In this document: positions 28,992-40,550 of the stretch, piece by piece | Numbering within the stretch: the stretch's first letter is position 1 | Layout of the letters: every line of letters starts with the position of its first letter | Assembly (NCBI RefSeq): GCF_040760005.1 | Contig: NZ_CP099760.1 | Coordinates: forward strand, 5,860,001 to 5,924,000 | Direction of reading: 5' to 3' | Length of the DNA stretch: 64,000 nt | Source of the DNA: Pseudomonas sp. stari2 | GTDB taxonomy: Bacteria; Pseudomonadota; Gammaproteobacteria; Pseudomonadales; Pseudomonadaceae | Notes under the pieces: model-generated | What the model saw: the letters and a program-made list of their open reading frames with translations, nothing else | Database searches by the model: none | What the model was told of the DNA's origin: nothing | Made by a program: the position numbers and the translations under genes

Positions 28992-29981
28992 ATGCCCCCT
29001 GTCTCTCGCCTGGCAATGCCAGCATTGTGCCTGTCGCTGATCCTGCCTTGTGCGTTTTCCGTCGAAGCCGCCGATCCGGCTCCCGCCGCTACCGCGGAAA
29101 AGCCCGCCGAAGAAAAACCAGTCGAACGCCAGCCATTGCTTGAGCGTAGTCAGGAAGAAGCCTCGGCACTCGAACGCAAAATCCCGGCCCAGGAACAACA
29201 ACAGTTGCAGGCCGGCAGCGACACGTTCCTCGCGCTGTGGAAACCGGCCAACACGGCCGACCCCAAAGGCGTGGTGATCCTGATCCCCGGTACCGGCGAA
29301 ACCGCTGACTGGCCCCAGGCAATCGGCCCGCTGCGGCGTAAATTGCCGGACGTCGAGTGGAACAGCCTGAGTATCACCCTACCCGACCTGCAAAGCGATG
29401 CCATCGCACCGCGTGTGATCGAAGCGCCCGCAGCGCCGAAAACCACCGATGCAGGCAGCAAGGATTCGACCACCGCCCAACCGATCGAGCAAGCCGCTGG
29501 TGGTGAAGCGGACGTGGCTGACAAGGTCGTTGCCGAAACCACCGAAGAACAGGCCAAGGCTGACGCCGAACGAATCTTTGCCCGCATCGACGCGGCGATC
29601 GCCTACGCCGAACAGCAAGGCGCACACAGCATCGTGGTCCTCGGTCACGGTACAGGCGCCTATTGGGCCGCGCGGTTCCTGAATGAAAAGCAGACCGCGC
29701 AAGTGGAAAAGCTGGTGATGGTCGCCGCGCAAGTACCGCCCAAAGCCAAGCCTGAACTGGCAGAACTGACGCCACTGCTGAAGCTGCCGACGGCCGATAT
29801 CTTCTACATGGACAAGCCGCTGGATCGCAACGCCGCACTGGAGCGTTTACAGGCCAGCAAACGCTTGAAGACGTCGTCGTTCAGCCAGGTAGCGCTCAAG
29901 GCGTTGCCCGACAACAAGGCCGAGCAGGAGCAATTGTTCCGCCGGGTGCGCGGCTGGTTGAATCCGCAAAACCCGGACTGA
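28992..29981 (+). CDS. DUF3530 family protein (alpha/beta-hydrolase-like)
   Basis: 329 aa, ATG at 28992. Signal peptide about 1-26 (cleavage after FSVEA). The domain order is consistent with DUF3530: KGVVILIPGTGETADWP near 94-110, and a nucleophile-elbow-like IVVLGHGTGAYWAARF near 215-230, where the usual Ser of GxSxG is Gly-His-Gly-Thr. Classical hydrolase activity is therefore doubtful. The middle is rich in Ala/Glu/Thr. Probably periplasmic; function unknown. A terminator shared with djlA follows. Confidence 0.78.
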   Translation: MPPVSRLAMPALCLSLILPCAFSVEAADPAPAATAEKPAEEKPVERQPLLERSQEEASALERKIPAQEQQQLQAGSDTFLALWKPANTADPKGVVILIPGTGETADWPQAIGPLRRKLPDVEWNSLSITLPDLQSDAIAPRVIEAPAAPKTTDAGSKDSTTAQPIEQAAGGEADVADKVVAETTEEQAKADAERIFARIDAAIAYAEQQGAHSIVVLGHGTGAYWAARFLNEKQTAQVEKLVMVAAQVPPKAKPELAELTPLLKLPTADIFYMDKPLDRNAALERLQASKRLKTSSFSQVALKALPDNKAEQEQLFRRVRGWLNPQNPD

Positions 29982-29991
29982 GCGACCACAC

Positions 29992-30027
29992 AAAAAAAGA
30001 TCGCAGCCTGGGCTGCGATCTTTTTTT
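29992..30027. terminator. Bidirectional terminator between DUF3530 gene and djlA
   Basis: AAAGATCGCAGCC pairs with GGCTGCGATCTTT around a short TG loop, with A and T tracts on both sides, between convergent genes. Confidence 0.92.
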
Positions 30028-30029
30028 GT

Positions 30030-30797
30030 CTAGCGGAAATCCCGCCGCTCGCGAATCAATGTGTAGGCATTGTGCAATTCGCGGGTCTTTTCAGTCGCTT
30101 CGAGCACCTGGGCCGCCGTCGCTCCACTACCGGCCACCTTGTCCGGATGATGGCGACTGAGCAGGCGACGATAAGCGCGTTTGATCTGGGCCGGTTCGCT
30201 GGTTGCCGACACCCCGAGCAGGCGCATCGCATCCTGATAACTCACCGCGGCGCTGACGATCGGGCGCTTGTTCGGCTCGTAATCCGCCGCCAGCGCCTGA
30301 AGCTGGTGCGTCGTCCAGCCCAGCCACTTGCCCCATTGCGCCAACAATTCACGTTCGCTGCTGCCAGCCCGACCATCCGCCCAGACCATCCGCCAGCAGG
30401 CACGCAACACGCCCTCGGCCGCATGGGGCTGAGCACTGAGACGCCGCAGATAACCGCGCAGGCGATCCCCGCCGGACTTGCCGCGATTGAACGCGGCAAT
30501 GGCCCGGCGCTGCGCCGACTCACTCATGTCCAGCGCGCGCATCTCCTGACGCGCCTGCTGGATATGGCCGTCGGTAACCCGTCCGTCACTCTTGGCCAGA
30601 CGCCCGAGCAAGACGAACAACAACTCGTCGTTGCGCAGCATCGGCTGGCCGCCGAGTTTTTCCCGCAAATGCCCCCAGCTCTGCAAATGCAGACGCCGAT
30701 CCAGCGCCTGCCCCAACAAAGCCCCAAGCATGGCCCCCGGAATGCTGGCGATAGCAAAACCCGCTCCGGCTCCAATCAGAGTCCCTGGCCACAACAT
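30030..30797 (-). CDS. djlA: Membrane-anchored J-domain co-chaperone DjlA
   Basis: 255 aa. A glycine-zipper membrane segment lies at 4-30 (GTLIGAGAGFAIASIPGAML), a TerB-like helical domain at about 50-165 and a C-terminal J-domain at about 190-255 with HPD at 217-219. This matches DjlA, which stimulates DnaK at the inner membrane. It follows murU by 1 nt and so belongs to the amgK-murU-djlA unit. Confidence 0.88.
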   Translation of the reverse strand: MLWPGTLIGAGAGFAIASIPGAMLGALLGQALDRRLHLQSWGHLREKLGGQPMLRNDELLFVLLGRLAKSDGRVTDGHIQQARQEMRALDMSESAQRRAIAAFNRGKSGGDRLRGYLRRLSAQPHAAEGVLRACWRMVWADGRAGSSERELLAQWGKWLGWTTHQLQALAADYEPNKRPIVSAAVSYQDAMRLLGVSATSEPAQIKRAYRRLLSRHHPDKVAGSGATAAQVLEATEKTRELHNAYTLIRERRDFR

Positions 30798-30798
30798 A

Positions 30799-32486
<1,688 letters not shown>

Positions 32487-32616
32487 TGCAAGGGTCTCCG
32501 ACGGCGCTAGCCGTCAAGCGGGTCATGCTTTATTATCCAGCATCTTTTTCAGACCATCGAGAGGCGTGCGGCCCACACCGCGGGCAGATGGCACGCAGGA
32601 AGCCCGGACTAATAAG

Positions 32617-35418
32617 ATGGCATTGAAATCCCCCGCGTTTCGTAAAAAATTTCCGTTGTTGGTAACCGGCAGTCTGCTGGCTATGCAACCTCTGGCCAGT
32701 TCATTCGTTGTCGCCGCCGAGCAGTATGACTGCGCGGTCTCGGCTACGGGCGGCTGGGCCTGTTCGCCGAAGACGCCGGCGGCGGCATTGCCTCCGCGTC
32801 CGGTGCATGACGGCAGCGCTGTCAGCGCCACCGGCGAAGCCCCGGCCGAGAACGGCAGCGTTTCGGACTCCGGTCCCAAACCCGTGCTGGTCACCGAGTC
32901 CAAGGGCCGCGGCCTGAAATCCCGTAGCGAAGACTACAGTCACCTCGACTGGGTTCCGCGCGAGAAGCTCACCGCCGCCCAACTGGCCGAGACAGGTCCT
33001 TACTGTTCTGGTTCCTATATCGAACCAATTCGTCCTGGCATGAATGACAAGACGAATAAAAGTGACGCCCCGACCTTCATCGGCGCGAAAGCCTCGCGCT
33101 ATAACACCGAAGATCAGGTCGGCACGCTGGCCGGTGACGTGGTTCTGCGTCAGGGCAGCATGCAGGTCGAGTCCCAGGAAGCGAGCCTCTATCAGGCCGA
33201 GAGCCGTGCCGAACTCAAGGGTGACGTGCGCATCCGCGACAATGGCGCGCTGATCGTCGGCGACCACGCTGATGTGCAGCTCGACACCGGTGAAGCGAAA
33301 GTCGACAACGCCGAATACGTGATGCACAAGTCGCGCATCCGCGGTAATGCTCTGTACGCCAAGCGCGCCGAAAACGCGATCATCCGCTTGAAGGACGGCA
33401 CGTACACCACGTGCGAACCGAACAGCAACGCCTGGCAGCTCAAGGGCAACAACATTACCCTGAACCCTGCCACCGGCTTCGGTACCGCGACCAACGTGAC
33501 ACTGCGGGTCAAGGACATTCCGATCCTGTACACCCCGTACATCTATTTCCCGATCGACGATCGTCGTCAGTCGGGTTTCCTGCCGCCGACCATCGGTACC
33601 GGCAGCGACACCGGCTTCATGCTGGTCACCCCGTACTACTTCAACCTGGCACCGAACTACGATGCCACGTTGTATCCGCGCTACATGAGCAAGCGCGGCC
33701 TGTTGATGGAAGGCGAATTCCGCTACCTGACCAAGTCCAGCGAAGGTCAGTTCGGCGCCGCGTACCTCAACGACGAAGACACCGATCGCAGCAAGCAGAG
33801 CGATTACGAAAAAAATCGCTACATGTACAACTGGCAGCACAAGGGTGGTCTCGACTCCCGCGTGTTCACCCAGGTTGACTACACCAAGATCAGCGATCCG
33901 TACTACTTCCAGGATCTGACTACCGATCAGATCGGCGTGAAGAGCGCCGACTATGTCAACCAGCAGGGTTCGGTGACCTACCGTGGCGACAGCTACACGG
34001 CACGCTTGAACGCCCAGGCTTATCAACTGGCGACCGTTTCGAACATCACGCCGTACGACCGTCTGCCGCAGATCACCTTCAATGGTCAGCTGCCGTATCA
34101 CCCGGAAGGTCTGAACTTCGATTACGAAACCGAGATCGTGCGGTTTGATCGTGATCTGAAAAGCGGCACATTTGTTCAGGAAGACGGGATCACTACCGAA
34201 CCTCGCCTGGACAACAACATTCAGGGCCTGGCCCGTGCCAACGGCGACCGTCTAAACCTGAAGCCTGGCGTCAGCCTGCCAATGAACTGGACTTATGGCT
34301 TCCTCAAGCCATCGCTCAAGTACCAGTACACCCAGTACCAGCTGGACTTGGACGGCACCGGCAAATCGCAGATCGCCGCGCAGACTGCCGAGCAGAACAA
34401 GCTCAACGGCACCTTCGACAGCAATCAGAGTCGCGGCGTACCGATCGCCAGCGTCGACAGCGGCCTGTACTTCGACCGCAACACTTCCTACTTTGGCAAG
34501 AACTACCGCCAGACCCTGGAACCACGCCTGTTCTACCTCTATGTGCCGAAGGTGGACCAGGAGGACATTCCGGTATTCGATACCAGTGAATACACTTTCA
34601 ACTACGCCTCGCTGTTCCGCGACAACCGCTTCTCCGGCTCCGACCGCGTCGGCGACGAGAACAAGCTGTCGCTGGGCGTGACCAGCCGCTGGATCGAAGA
34701 CGACGGTTTAGAGCGTCAACGCATCAGCATCGGTCAGGCTTACTACTTCAAGGATCGTGAAGTACAACTGCCGGGCATCGCGTTCAAGGATCGCAAAGAC
34801 GCCCAGTCCGACGTATCGCCCTATGCGCTGGAATACGAATACCGCTGGAACCGCGACTGGCGTACCACTGCCGATTACAACTGGGACCCGGACAGCCACA
34901 GCCCACGCTCCGGCAGCGCGATGTTCCACTACCAGCCTGAAGACAACCCGAACAAGGTGGTCAACGTCGGTTATCGCTATCGCAACGACCAGGTTCGCTA
35001 CGACCAGAACACCGGCAAATGGTCGGTGGGCGGTGGTGACTACGGCACCCCAGGCCAGCCTGGCTACGTGAAGGACTACTACAAGATCCAGCAGCACGAC
35101 TTTTCGGTCATCTGGCCGATCGTTCCGCAGTGGAGCGCCATCAGCCGCTGGCAGTATGACTACAACCGCAACCGTACTCTGGAAGCCTTCGGTGGTTTCG
35201 AATACGACAACTGCTGCTGGAAACTTCGCCTGATCAACCGTTACTGGGTTTCTTATGACGAGTTCAGTCAGGAAGCTCCGCAAAACGAAAAAGGCGACCA
35301 CGGCGTCTTCCTCCAAATTGTTCTGAAGGGACTCGGCGGCCTCACCGGCGCCAAGACTGAGAGCTTCCTCGACAAAGGCATCCAAGGTTATCGTCAACGT
35401 GAAGACCAAGCTTTCTGA
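32617..35418 (+). CDS. lptD: LPS-assembly protein LptD
   Basis: 933 aa from the ATG at 32617 ([12 protein letters not shown]); an in-frame frame extends to 32383 but overlaps amgK and has no similarity. Signal peptide about 1-34; LptA-like OstA domain about 150-300 ([17 protein letters not shown]); then the large outer-membrane barrel. Disulfide cysteines are visible at C39, C49 and the C866-C867 pair (DNCCWKLR). It inserts LPS into the outer leaflet with LptE. The 3' end overlaps surA by 20 nt. Confidence 0.95.
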   Translation: MALKSPAFRKKFPLLVTGSLLAMQPLASSFVVAAEQYDCAVSATGGWACSPKTPAAALPPRPVHDGSAVSATGEAPAENGSVSDSGPKPVLVTESKGRGLKSRSEDYSHLDWVPREKLTAAQLAETGPYCSGSYIEPIRPGMNDKTNKSDAPTFIGAKASRYNTEDQVGTLAGDVVLRQGSMQVESQEASLYQAESRAELKGDVRIRDNGALIVGDHADVQLDTGEAKVDNAEYVMHKSRIRGNALYAKRAENAIIRLKDGTYTTCEPNSNAWQLKGNNITLNPATGFGTATNVTLRVKDIPILYTPYIYFPIDDRRQSGFLPPTIGTGSDTGFMLVTPYYFNLAPNYDATLYPRYMSKRGLLMEGEFRYLTKSSEGQFGAAYLNDEDTDRSKQSDYEKNRYMYNWQHKGGLDSRVFTQVDYTKISDPYYFQDLTTDQIGVKSADYVNQQGSVTYRGDSYTARLNAQAYQLATVSNITPYDRLPQITFNGQLPYHPEGLNFDYETEIVRFDRDLKSGTFVQEDGITTEPRLDNNIQGLARANGDRLNLKPGVSLPMNWTYGFLKPSLKYQYTQYQLDLDGTGKSQIAAQTAEQNKLNGTFDSNQSRGVPIASVDSGLYFDRNTSYFGKNYRQTLEPRLFYLYVPKVDQEDIPVFDTSEYTFNYASLFRDNRFSGSDRVGDENKLSLGVTSRWIEDDGLERQRISIGQAYYFKDREVQLPGIAFKDRKDAQSDVSPYALEYEYRWNRDWRTTADYNWDPDSHSPRSGSAMFHYQPEDNPNKVVNVGYRYRNDQVRYDQNTGKWSVGGGDYGTPGQPGYVKDYYKIQQHDFSVIWPIVPQWSAISRWQYDYNRNRTLEAFGGFEYDNCCWKLRLINRYWVSYDEFSQEAPQNEKGDHGVFLQIVLKGLGGLTGAKTESFLDKGIQGYRQREDQAF

Positions 35419-36715
35419 TTGTCTGCGCCCGCTGATGCTGGGCGCGCTGTTCCTGGGTACTGCGGCCAACGCCGCAGTACAGTCCATCGACAAAGTAGTG
35501 GCCATCGTCGACAACGACGTGGTCATGCAGAGCCAGCTGGATCAGCGCGTCCACGAAGTTCAGCAAACCATCGCCAAACGTGGTGGTGGCTTGCCGCCTC
35601 CGGGCGTGCTGGATCAACAGGTGCTTGAGCGCCTGATCGTCGAAAACCTGCAACTGCAGATCGGCGAACGCTCCGGCATCCGCATCACCGATGAAGAACT
35701 GAACCAGGCTGTCGGCACCATTGCCCAGCGCAACAACATGACTGTCGACCAGTTCCGCGCGGCCCTGGCCCGCGACGGCCTGAGCTACGAAGGCGCCCGT
35801 GAGCAGATCCGCAAGGAAATGATCATCAGCCGTGTACGTCAGCGCCGTGTTGCAGAACGCATTCAGGTATCGGAGCAGGAAGTGAAGAACTTCCTCGCCT
35901 CCGACCTGGGCAAGATGCAATTGTCGGAAGAACTGCACCTGGCCAACATCCTGATTCCGACCCCGGAAAGCGCCAACTCTGAAGCGATTCAGAGCGCCGC
36001 GCGCCAGGCGATGGAGGTTTACCAACAACTCAAGCAAGGCGCTGACTTCGGTCAACTGGCCGTTGCCAAATCCGGCAGCGACAACGCTCTGGAAGGCGGC
36101 GACATGGGTTGGCGTAAAGCTGCTCAACTGCCACCGCCGTTCGATCGTGAACTGAGCGCCATGTCGCCAGGCGACATCACTCAACCGGCACGCACTCCAG
36201 GTGGTTTCATCATCCTGAAGCTGCTGGAAAAACGCGGCGGCGAAAGCCAGATGCGTGACGAAGTGCATGTGCGCCACATCCTGGTCAAGCCAAGTCCGGT
36301 CCGCGACGAAGCCAAGACCAAAGAGCTGGCCCAGTCGCTGTATAACCGCATCGAAGCTGGCGAAGATTTCGCCGAACTGGCGAAGAAATATTCGGAAGAC
36401 CCGGGTTCCGCCCTCAACGGCGGCGACCTGAACTGGATCGATCCGAACGCACTGGTACCGGAATTCCGCGCCGTGATGGCCAAGTCCCCACAGGGTCAGC
36501 TGTCCAAGCCGTTCCAGACCCAGTACGGCTGGCACGTTCTGGAAGTTCTTGGCCGTCGCGCCACCGACAGCACCGAACAGGCCCGCGAGCAGCAAGCCAT
36601 GACCGTACTGCGTAACCGCAAATACGACGAAGAGCTGCAAACCTGGCTGCGTCAGATCCGTGACGAAGCGTACGTTGAGATCAAACTCCCTGGTGCAGAC
36701 CAGGCAGCGCAGTGA
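35399..36715 (+). CDS. surA: Periplasmic chaperone and peptidyl-prolyl isomerase SurA
   Basis: 438 aa from a GTG at 35399 inside the end of lptD. Signal peptide about 1-25; SurA N-domain ([18 protein letters not shown]); two PpiC parvulin modules at about 180-280 and 290-390 ([13 protein letters not shown] starts the second). It escorts outer-membrane barrels, LptD included, across the periplasm. Overlaps at both ends (20 nt with lptD, 4 nt with pdxA) suggest translational coupling. Confidence 0.96.
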   Translation: MKTKLSDCLRPLMLGALFLGTAANAAVQSIDKVVAIVDNDVVMQSQLDQRVHEVQQTIAKRGGGLPPPGVLDQQVLERLIVENLQLQIGERSGIRITDEELNQAVGTIAQRNNMTVDQFRAALARDGLSYEGAREQIRKEMIISRVRQRRVAERIQVSEQEVKNFLASDLGKMQLSEELHLANILIPTPESANSEAIQSAARQAMEVYQQLKQGADFGQLAVAKSGSDNALEGGDMGWRKAAQLPPPFDRELSAMSPGDITQPARTPGGFIILKLLEKRGGESQMRDEVHVRHILVKPSPVRDEAKTKELAQSLYNRIEAGEDFAELAKKYSEDPGSALNGGDLNWIDPNALVPEFRAVMAKSPQGQLSKPFQTQYGWHVLEVLGRRATDSTEQAREQQAMTVLRNRKYDEELQTWLRQIRDEAYVEIKLPGADQAAQ

Positions 36716-37701
36716 AACCCAAGCGTTTCGCGCTGACTCCCGGCGAACCAGCCGGCATCGGTCCCGACCTGTGCCTGCTGCTCGCCTCGCAAGCCCAGCC
36801 ACACCCCCTGATTGCCATCACCAGCCGCGACCTGCTCCAAGAGCGGGCCGCGCAGCTGGGGCTGGCCGTCAGTCTGCTGCCCGTTTCACCCGGTCACTGG
36901 CCGGACGCTCCAGCGCCGGCCAACAGCCTTTATGTCTGGGACACCCCGCTCAGCGCCCCCGTGGTCGCCGGGCAGCTGGACAAGGCCAACGCTGCCTTCG
37001 TCCTTGAAACCCTGACCCGCGCCGGCAATGGCTGCCTGAACGACGACTTCGCCGGGATGATCACCGCCCCGGTGCACAAGGGCGTGATCAACGAATCCGG
37101 CATCGCCTTTTCCGGCCACACCGAATTCCTCGCCGACCTGACCCACACCGCCCAAGTGGTGATGATGCTCGCTACCCGCGGTTTGCGCGTGGCGCTGGTC
37201 ACTACTCACCTGCCCCTGCGCGACATCGCCGATGCGATCACGCCGGATCGGCTGGAACGGGTCACGCGGATTCTGCACACCGACCTGCAAGACAAATTCG
37301 GCATCGCCCAACCACGCATCCTGGTTTGCGGGCTCAACCCGCACGCCGGCGAAGGCGGACACTTGGGCCATGAAGAAATCGACATTATCGAACCTACCCT
37401 GGAGCGCCTGCGCGGCGAGGGCATGGACCTTCGTGGCCCGCTGCCTGCCGACACTCTGTTTACCCCAAAATATCTGGAGCACTGCGACGCGGTGCTGGCG
37501 ATGTACCACGACCAGGGCCTGCCCGTGCTCAAGTACAAAGGCTTCGGCGCAGCGGTCAACGTGACCCTGGGCCTGCCGATCATCCGCACCTCCGTCGACC
37601 ATGGCACCGCCCTGGATCTGGCCGGCAGCGGCAAGATCGACACCGGCAGCCTGCAGGTCGCCCTGGAAACAGCCTACCAGATGGCCGAGACCCGTTTATG
37701 A
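36712..37701 (+). CDS. pdxA: 4-hydroxythreonine-4-phosphate dehydrogenase PdxA
   Basis: 329 aa from a GTG at 36712 (read [20 protein letters not shown]), overlapping the surA stop by 4 nt. The [10 protein letters not shown] opening, HTEFLAD, and the metal histidines in [11 protein letters not shown] are diagnostic. It makes the amino-ketone precursor of pyridoxine phosphate. Its stop overlaps the rsmA start. Confidence 0.96.
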   Translation: MKPKRFALTPGEPAGIGPDLCLLLASQAQPHPLIAITSRDLLQERAAQLGLAVSLLPVSPGHWPDAPAPANSLYVWDTPLSAPVVAGQLDKANAAFVLETLTRAGNGCLNDDFAGMITAPVHKGVINESGIAFSGHTEFLADLTHTAQVVMMLATRGLRVALVTTHLPLRDIADAITPDRLERVTRILHTDLQDKFGIAQPRILVCGLNPHAGEGGHLGHEEIDIIEPTLERLRGEGMDLRGPLPADTLFTPKYLEHCDAVLAMYHDQGLPVLKYKGFGAAVNVTLGLPIIRTSVDHGTALDLAGSGKIDTGSLQVALETAYQMAETRL

Positions 37702-38516
37702 CCGAGCAATACCAACACAAGGCGCGCAAACGCTTTGGCCAGAACTTCCTGCACGATGCCGGCGTCATCGACCGCATCCTGCGCTCCATCAGCGCCAAAC
37801 CTGACGACCGGATGCTGGAAATCGGCCCGGGCCAGGGCGCACTGACCGCCGGCATCCTCAATTCCGGCGCACAGCTGGACGTGGTGGAACTGGACAAGGA
37901 CCTGATCCCGATCCTCAACCAGCAGTTCGCGGGCAAGAGCAACTTCAACCTGCATCAGGGCGATGCGCTGAAGTTCGACTTCAACACACTGAATGCTGCG
38001 CCGAACAGCCTGCGGGTGGTCGGCAACCTGCCGTACAACATCTCCACGCCGCTGATTTTCCACCTGCTGAACAACGCCGGCATCATTCGCGACATGCACT
38101 TCATGCTGCAGAAGGAAGTCGTGGAGCGTCTGGCCGCCGGCCCGGGCGGCGGTGACTGGGGCCGTCTGTCGATCATGGTTCAGTACCATTGCCGGGTCGA
38201 ACATCTGTTCAACGTCGGCCCGGGTGCCTTCAATCCACCGCCGAAAGTCGACTCGGCCATCGTGCGTCTTGTGCCGCACGCGGTACTGCCGCACCCGGCC
38301 AAGGATCATCGCCTGCTGGAGCGCGTGGTACGCGAAGCGTTCAACCAACGCCGCAAGACCCTGCGCAACACCCTAAAGCAATTGCTGAGCAACGCTGAAA
38401 TCGAAGCCGCCGGCGTCGATGGCAGTCTGCGTCCCGAGCAACTCGATCTGGCGGCATTCGTGCGTCTGGCCGACAAGCTCGCCGAACAGCCCGCGAAAAC
38501 ACCTGCGGCCGACTGA
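37698..38516 (+). CDS. rsmA: 16S rRNA dimethyladenosine transferase RsmA (KsgA)
   Basis: 272 aa. [18 protein letters not shown] at the N-terminus, SAM motif [10 protein letters not shown] and catalytic NLPYN ([13 protein letters not shown]) are all present. It dimethylates the two adjacent adenines of 16S helix 45 late in 30S assembly. Overlaps pdxA by 4 nt. Confidence 0.97.
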   Translation: MTEQYQHKARKRFGQNFLHDAGVIDRILRSISAKPDDRMLEIGPGQGALTAGILNSGAQLDVVELDKDLIPILNQQFAGKSNFNLHQGDALKFDFNTLNAAPNSLRVVGNLPYNISTPLIFHLLNNAGIIRDMHFMLQKEVVERLAAGPGGGDWGRLSIMVQYHCRVEHLFNVGPGAFNPPPKVDSAIVRLVPHAVLPHPAKDHRLLERVVREAFNQRRKTLRNTLKQLLSNAEIEAAGVDGSLRPEQLDLAAFVRLADKLAEQPAKTPAAD

Positions 38517-38628
38517 CAGGCAATCATCGCGTTCGGGCAGGACGCCCCTCTGGTCTCCTGCCCGATACTTGCCTAGACTCAACTCATCGGCTCCCCCCGC
38601 GTTCCGCTTAGTTCTTAAGGCCTTTTGC

Positions 38629-39009
38629 ATGTCCGATCCTCGTTATCAGGTCGATGTCAGTGTCGTTACTCACTATCTGGCAGACCAATCGCAACCCGAG
38701 CACGACCGCTTCGCCTTCGCCTACACCATCACTGTGCAGAACAATGGCGAGCAACCGGCCCGACTGATGTCCCGGCATTGGGTGATCACTGATGGCGACG
38801 GACATGTCGAAGAAGTGCGCGGCGCCGGCGTGGTCGGCCAGCAGCCCTTGATCGACGCGGGGCGAAGCCACACCTACAGCAGCGGCACGGTCATGACCAC
38901 CAAGGTCGGCACCATGCAGGGCAGCTATGAAATGGTCGCCAGTGACGGCAAGCATTTCGATGCGATCATCAAACCCTTCCGCCTCGCCGTTCCCGGAGCC
39001 CTGCACTGA
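38629..39009 (+). CDS. apaG: ApaG (Co2+/Mg2+ efflux-associated, FN3-like)
   Basis: 126 aa from the ATG at 38629 ([17 protein letters not shown]); a longer frame overlaps rsmA and is rejected. DUF525 fold with [27 protein letters not shown] and [11 protein letters not shown], the conserved strands. Its biochemical role is uncertain. The stop overlaps apaH by 1 nt. Confidence 0.95.
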   Translation: MSDPRYQVDVSVVTHYLADQSQPEHDRFAFAYTITVQNNGEQPARLMSRHWVITDGDGHVEEVRGAGVVGQQPLIDAGRSHTYSSGTVMTTKVGTMQGSYEMVASDGKHFDAIIKPFRLAVPGALH

Positions 39010-39890
39010 TGGCGACGTATGCCGTCGGCGACCTTCAGGGCTGCCTCGAACCGCTCAAGTGCCTGCTCAGGCAAGTGGCGTTCGATCCGGCCGTGGATCG
39101 GTTGTGGCTGGTGGGCGATCTGGTCAACCGTGGTCCGCAATCGCTGGAAACCCTGCGCTTTCTGTACGGCATGCGTGATTCGCTGGTGTGTGTATTGGGC
39201 AATCACGATCTGCATTTGCTGGCAGCGGCAAACAACATCGAACGCTTGAAAAAGTCTGACACCCTGCGCGAGATCCTTGAGGCCCCGGATGCCGCCGACC
39301 TGCTTGAATGGCTGCGCCAGCAGAAGCTGATGCACTACGACGAGCACCGCGACGTGGCCATGGTCCACGCTGGTATTCCGCCGCAATGGTCACTGCGCAA
39401 GGCATTGAAATATGCAGCGGAAGTCGAGGCAGCGCTGCGCGACGACAACCTGTTGCGGCCTTATCTTGACGGCATGTATGGCAATGAGCCGACAAAATGG
39501 GATAGCGATTTGACGGGCGTGACTCGTCTTCGGGTCATCACCAACTACTTCACGCGCATGCGCTTCTGCACCGCCGAAGGCAAGCTCGACCTCAAGAGCA
39601 AGGAAGGTCTGAACACGGCACTACCGGGCTACAAGCCGTGGTTCCAGCACAAGGAACGCAAGACCCGCGGCCTACGGATCATTTTCGGCCACTGGGCGGC
39701 ACTTGAAGGCGATGTCCACGAGCCCGGCATTTCGGCCCTCGACACCGGATGCGTGTGGGGTGGCAGCCTGACCCTGATGAACGTCGACAGCTTTGAACGA
39801 CTGTCGTGCAAATGCGACGAACACGGCGGCGTCCTGCCTCCCGTCGCACCACCGATCACCGAATCCTCGCCAGTCAGCGCCCCGCGTTAG
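39009..39890 (+). CDS. apaH: Symmetrical bis(5'-nucleosyl)-tetraphosphatase ApaH
   Basis: 293 aa calcineurin-like phosphoesterase: [18 protein letters not shown] and LGNHDLHLL are the metal motifs. It hydrolyses Ap4A to two ADP, removing this alarmone or RNA-cap precursor. Same operon as lptD-surA-pdxA-rsmA-apaG; glpE follows 33 nt later. Confidence 0.96.
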   Translation: MATYAVGDLQGCLEPLKCLLRQVAFDPAVDRLWLVGDLVNRGPQSLETLRFLYGMRDSLVCVLGNHDLHLLAAANNIERLKKSDTLREILEAPDAADLLEWLRQQKLMHYDEHRDVAMVHAGIPPQWSLRKALKYAAEVEAALRDDNLLRPYLDGMYGNEPTKWDSDLTGVTRLRVITNYFTRMRFCTAEGKLDLKSKEGLNTALPGYKPWFQHKERKTRGLRIIFGHWAALEGDVHEPGISALDTGCVWGGSLTLMNVDSFERLSCKCDEHGGVLPPVAPPITESSPVSAPR

Positions 39891-39923
39891 ACTGCGTTTT
39901 CAGCCGAGCCACAGGAACCCGCC

Positions 39924-40253
39924 ATGAGCGAATTCAAACGAATCCCCCCGGAACAGGCCCAGGCCCTGCGCGAGCAAGGTGCCGTGGTCGTCGACGTCCG
40001 TGACCCAGCCACATTCGCGGCGCTGCACATCAGCGGCTCGAAGCATCTGGACAATCATTCCCTGCACGCCTTCATCCAGGGCGCCGACCTCGACGCTCCG
40101 ACCGTTGTGGTCTGCTACCACGGCAATTCGAGCCAGGGTGCCGCGGCGTATCTCGTCAGCCAGGGCTTTTCCGACGTCTACAGCATGGACGGGGGCTTCG
40201 AGCTGTGGCGTACGACTTTTCCTTCGGAAACCGCGCAAGGCACCTCCGAATAA
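39924..40253 (+). CDS. glpE: Thiosulfate sulfurtransferase GlpE (single-domain rhodanese)
   Basis: 109 aa with catalytic C64 in [14 protein letters not shown], the six-residue rhodanese loop. It moves sulfane sulfur from thiosulfate to cyanide or thioredoxin. Last gene of the lptD-glpE cluster; no T-tract terminator follows, but a dyad lies at 40298-40318. Confidence 0.92.
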   Translation: MSEFKRIPPEQAQALREQGAVVVDVRDPATFAALHISGSKHLDNHSLHAFIQGADLDAPTVVVCYHGNSSQGAAAYLVSQGFSDVYSMDGGFELWRTTFPSETAQGTSE

Positions 40254-40297
40254 TTTTTTTGTAACGTGCAAGCCCCGGCTCCCGTGGGCTCGCGCGG

Positions 40298-40318
40298 TGG
40301 CAGACGAACGGTCTGCCA
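40298..40318. promoter_or_regulatory. Perfect dyad between glpE and prkA
   Basis: TGGCAGAC-GAACG-GTCTGCCA, 8-bp arms with a 5-nt spacer. No T-tract follows, so it may be an operator or a Rho-type or mRNA-end hairpin. An RpoS-like -10 element (CTATCCTTAA, 40360-40369) lies about 40 nt downstream; in E. coli the yeaGH pair is RpoS-dependent, so a similar role here is possible. Confidence 0.4.
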
Positions 40319-40550
40319 CAACTAATTACGTATCTCGCCTTTACCTCCCGAATTCCCAACTATCCTTAAGCCCAGGCCATCCAAAACAGGGGAGAGCCGG
40401 TACACCGGCGCACGGGTCATCGGGAGTGACTTTCGCGGTTGTCGATCGCGGAAGGGTTCTGGGGGGTAAACAACAGCTGCCACCGCGGCTGCTTGCCAGC
40501 ATCGACTGAGTGATCCGGCGTCGGCTCCACGTATCGAGCGAGGTGACGTC

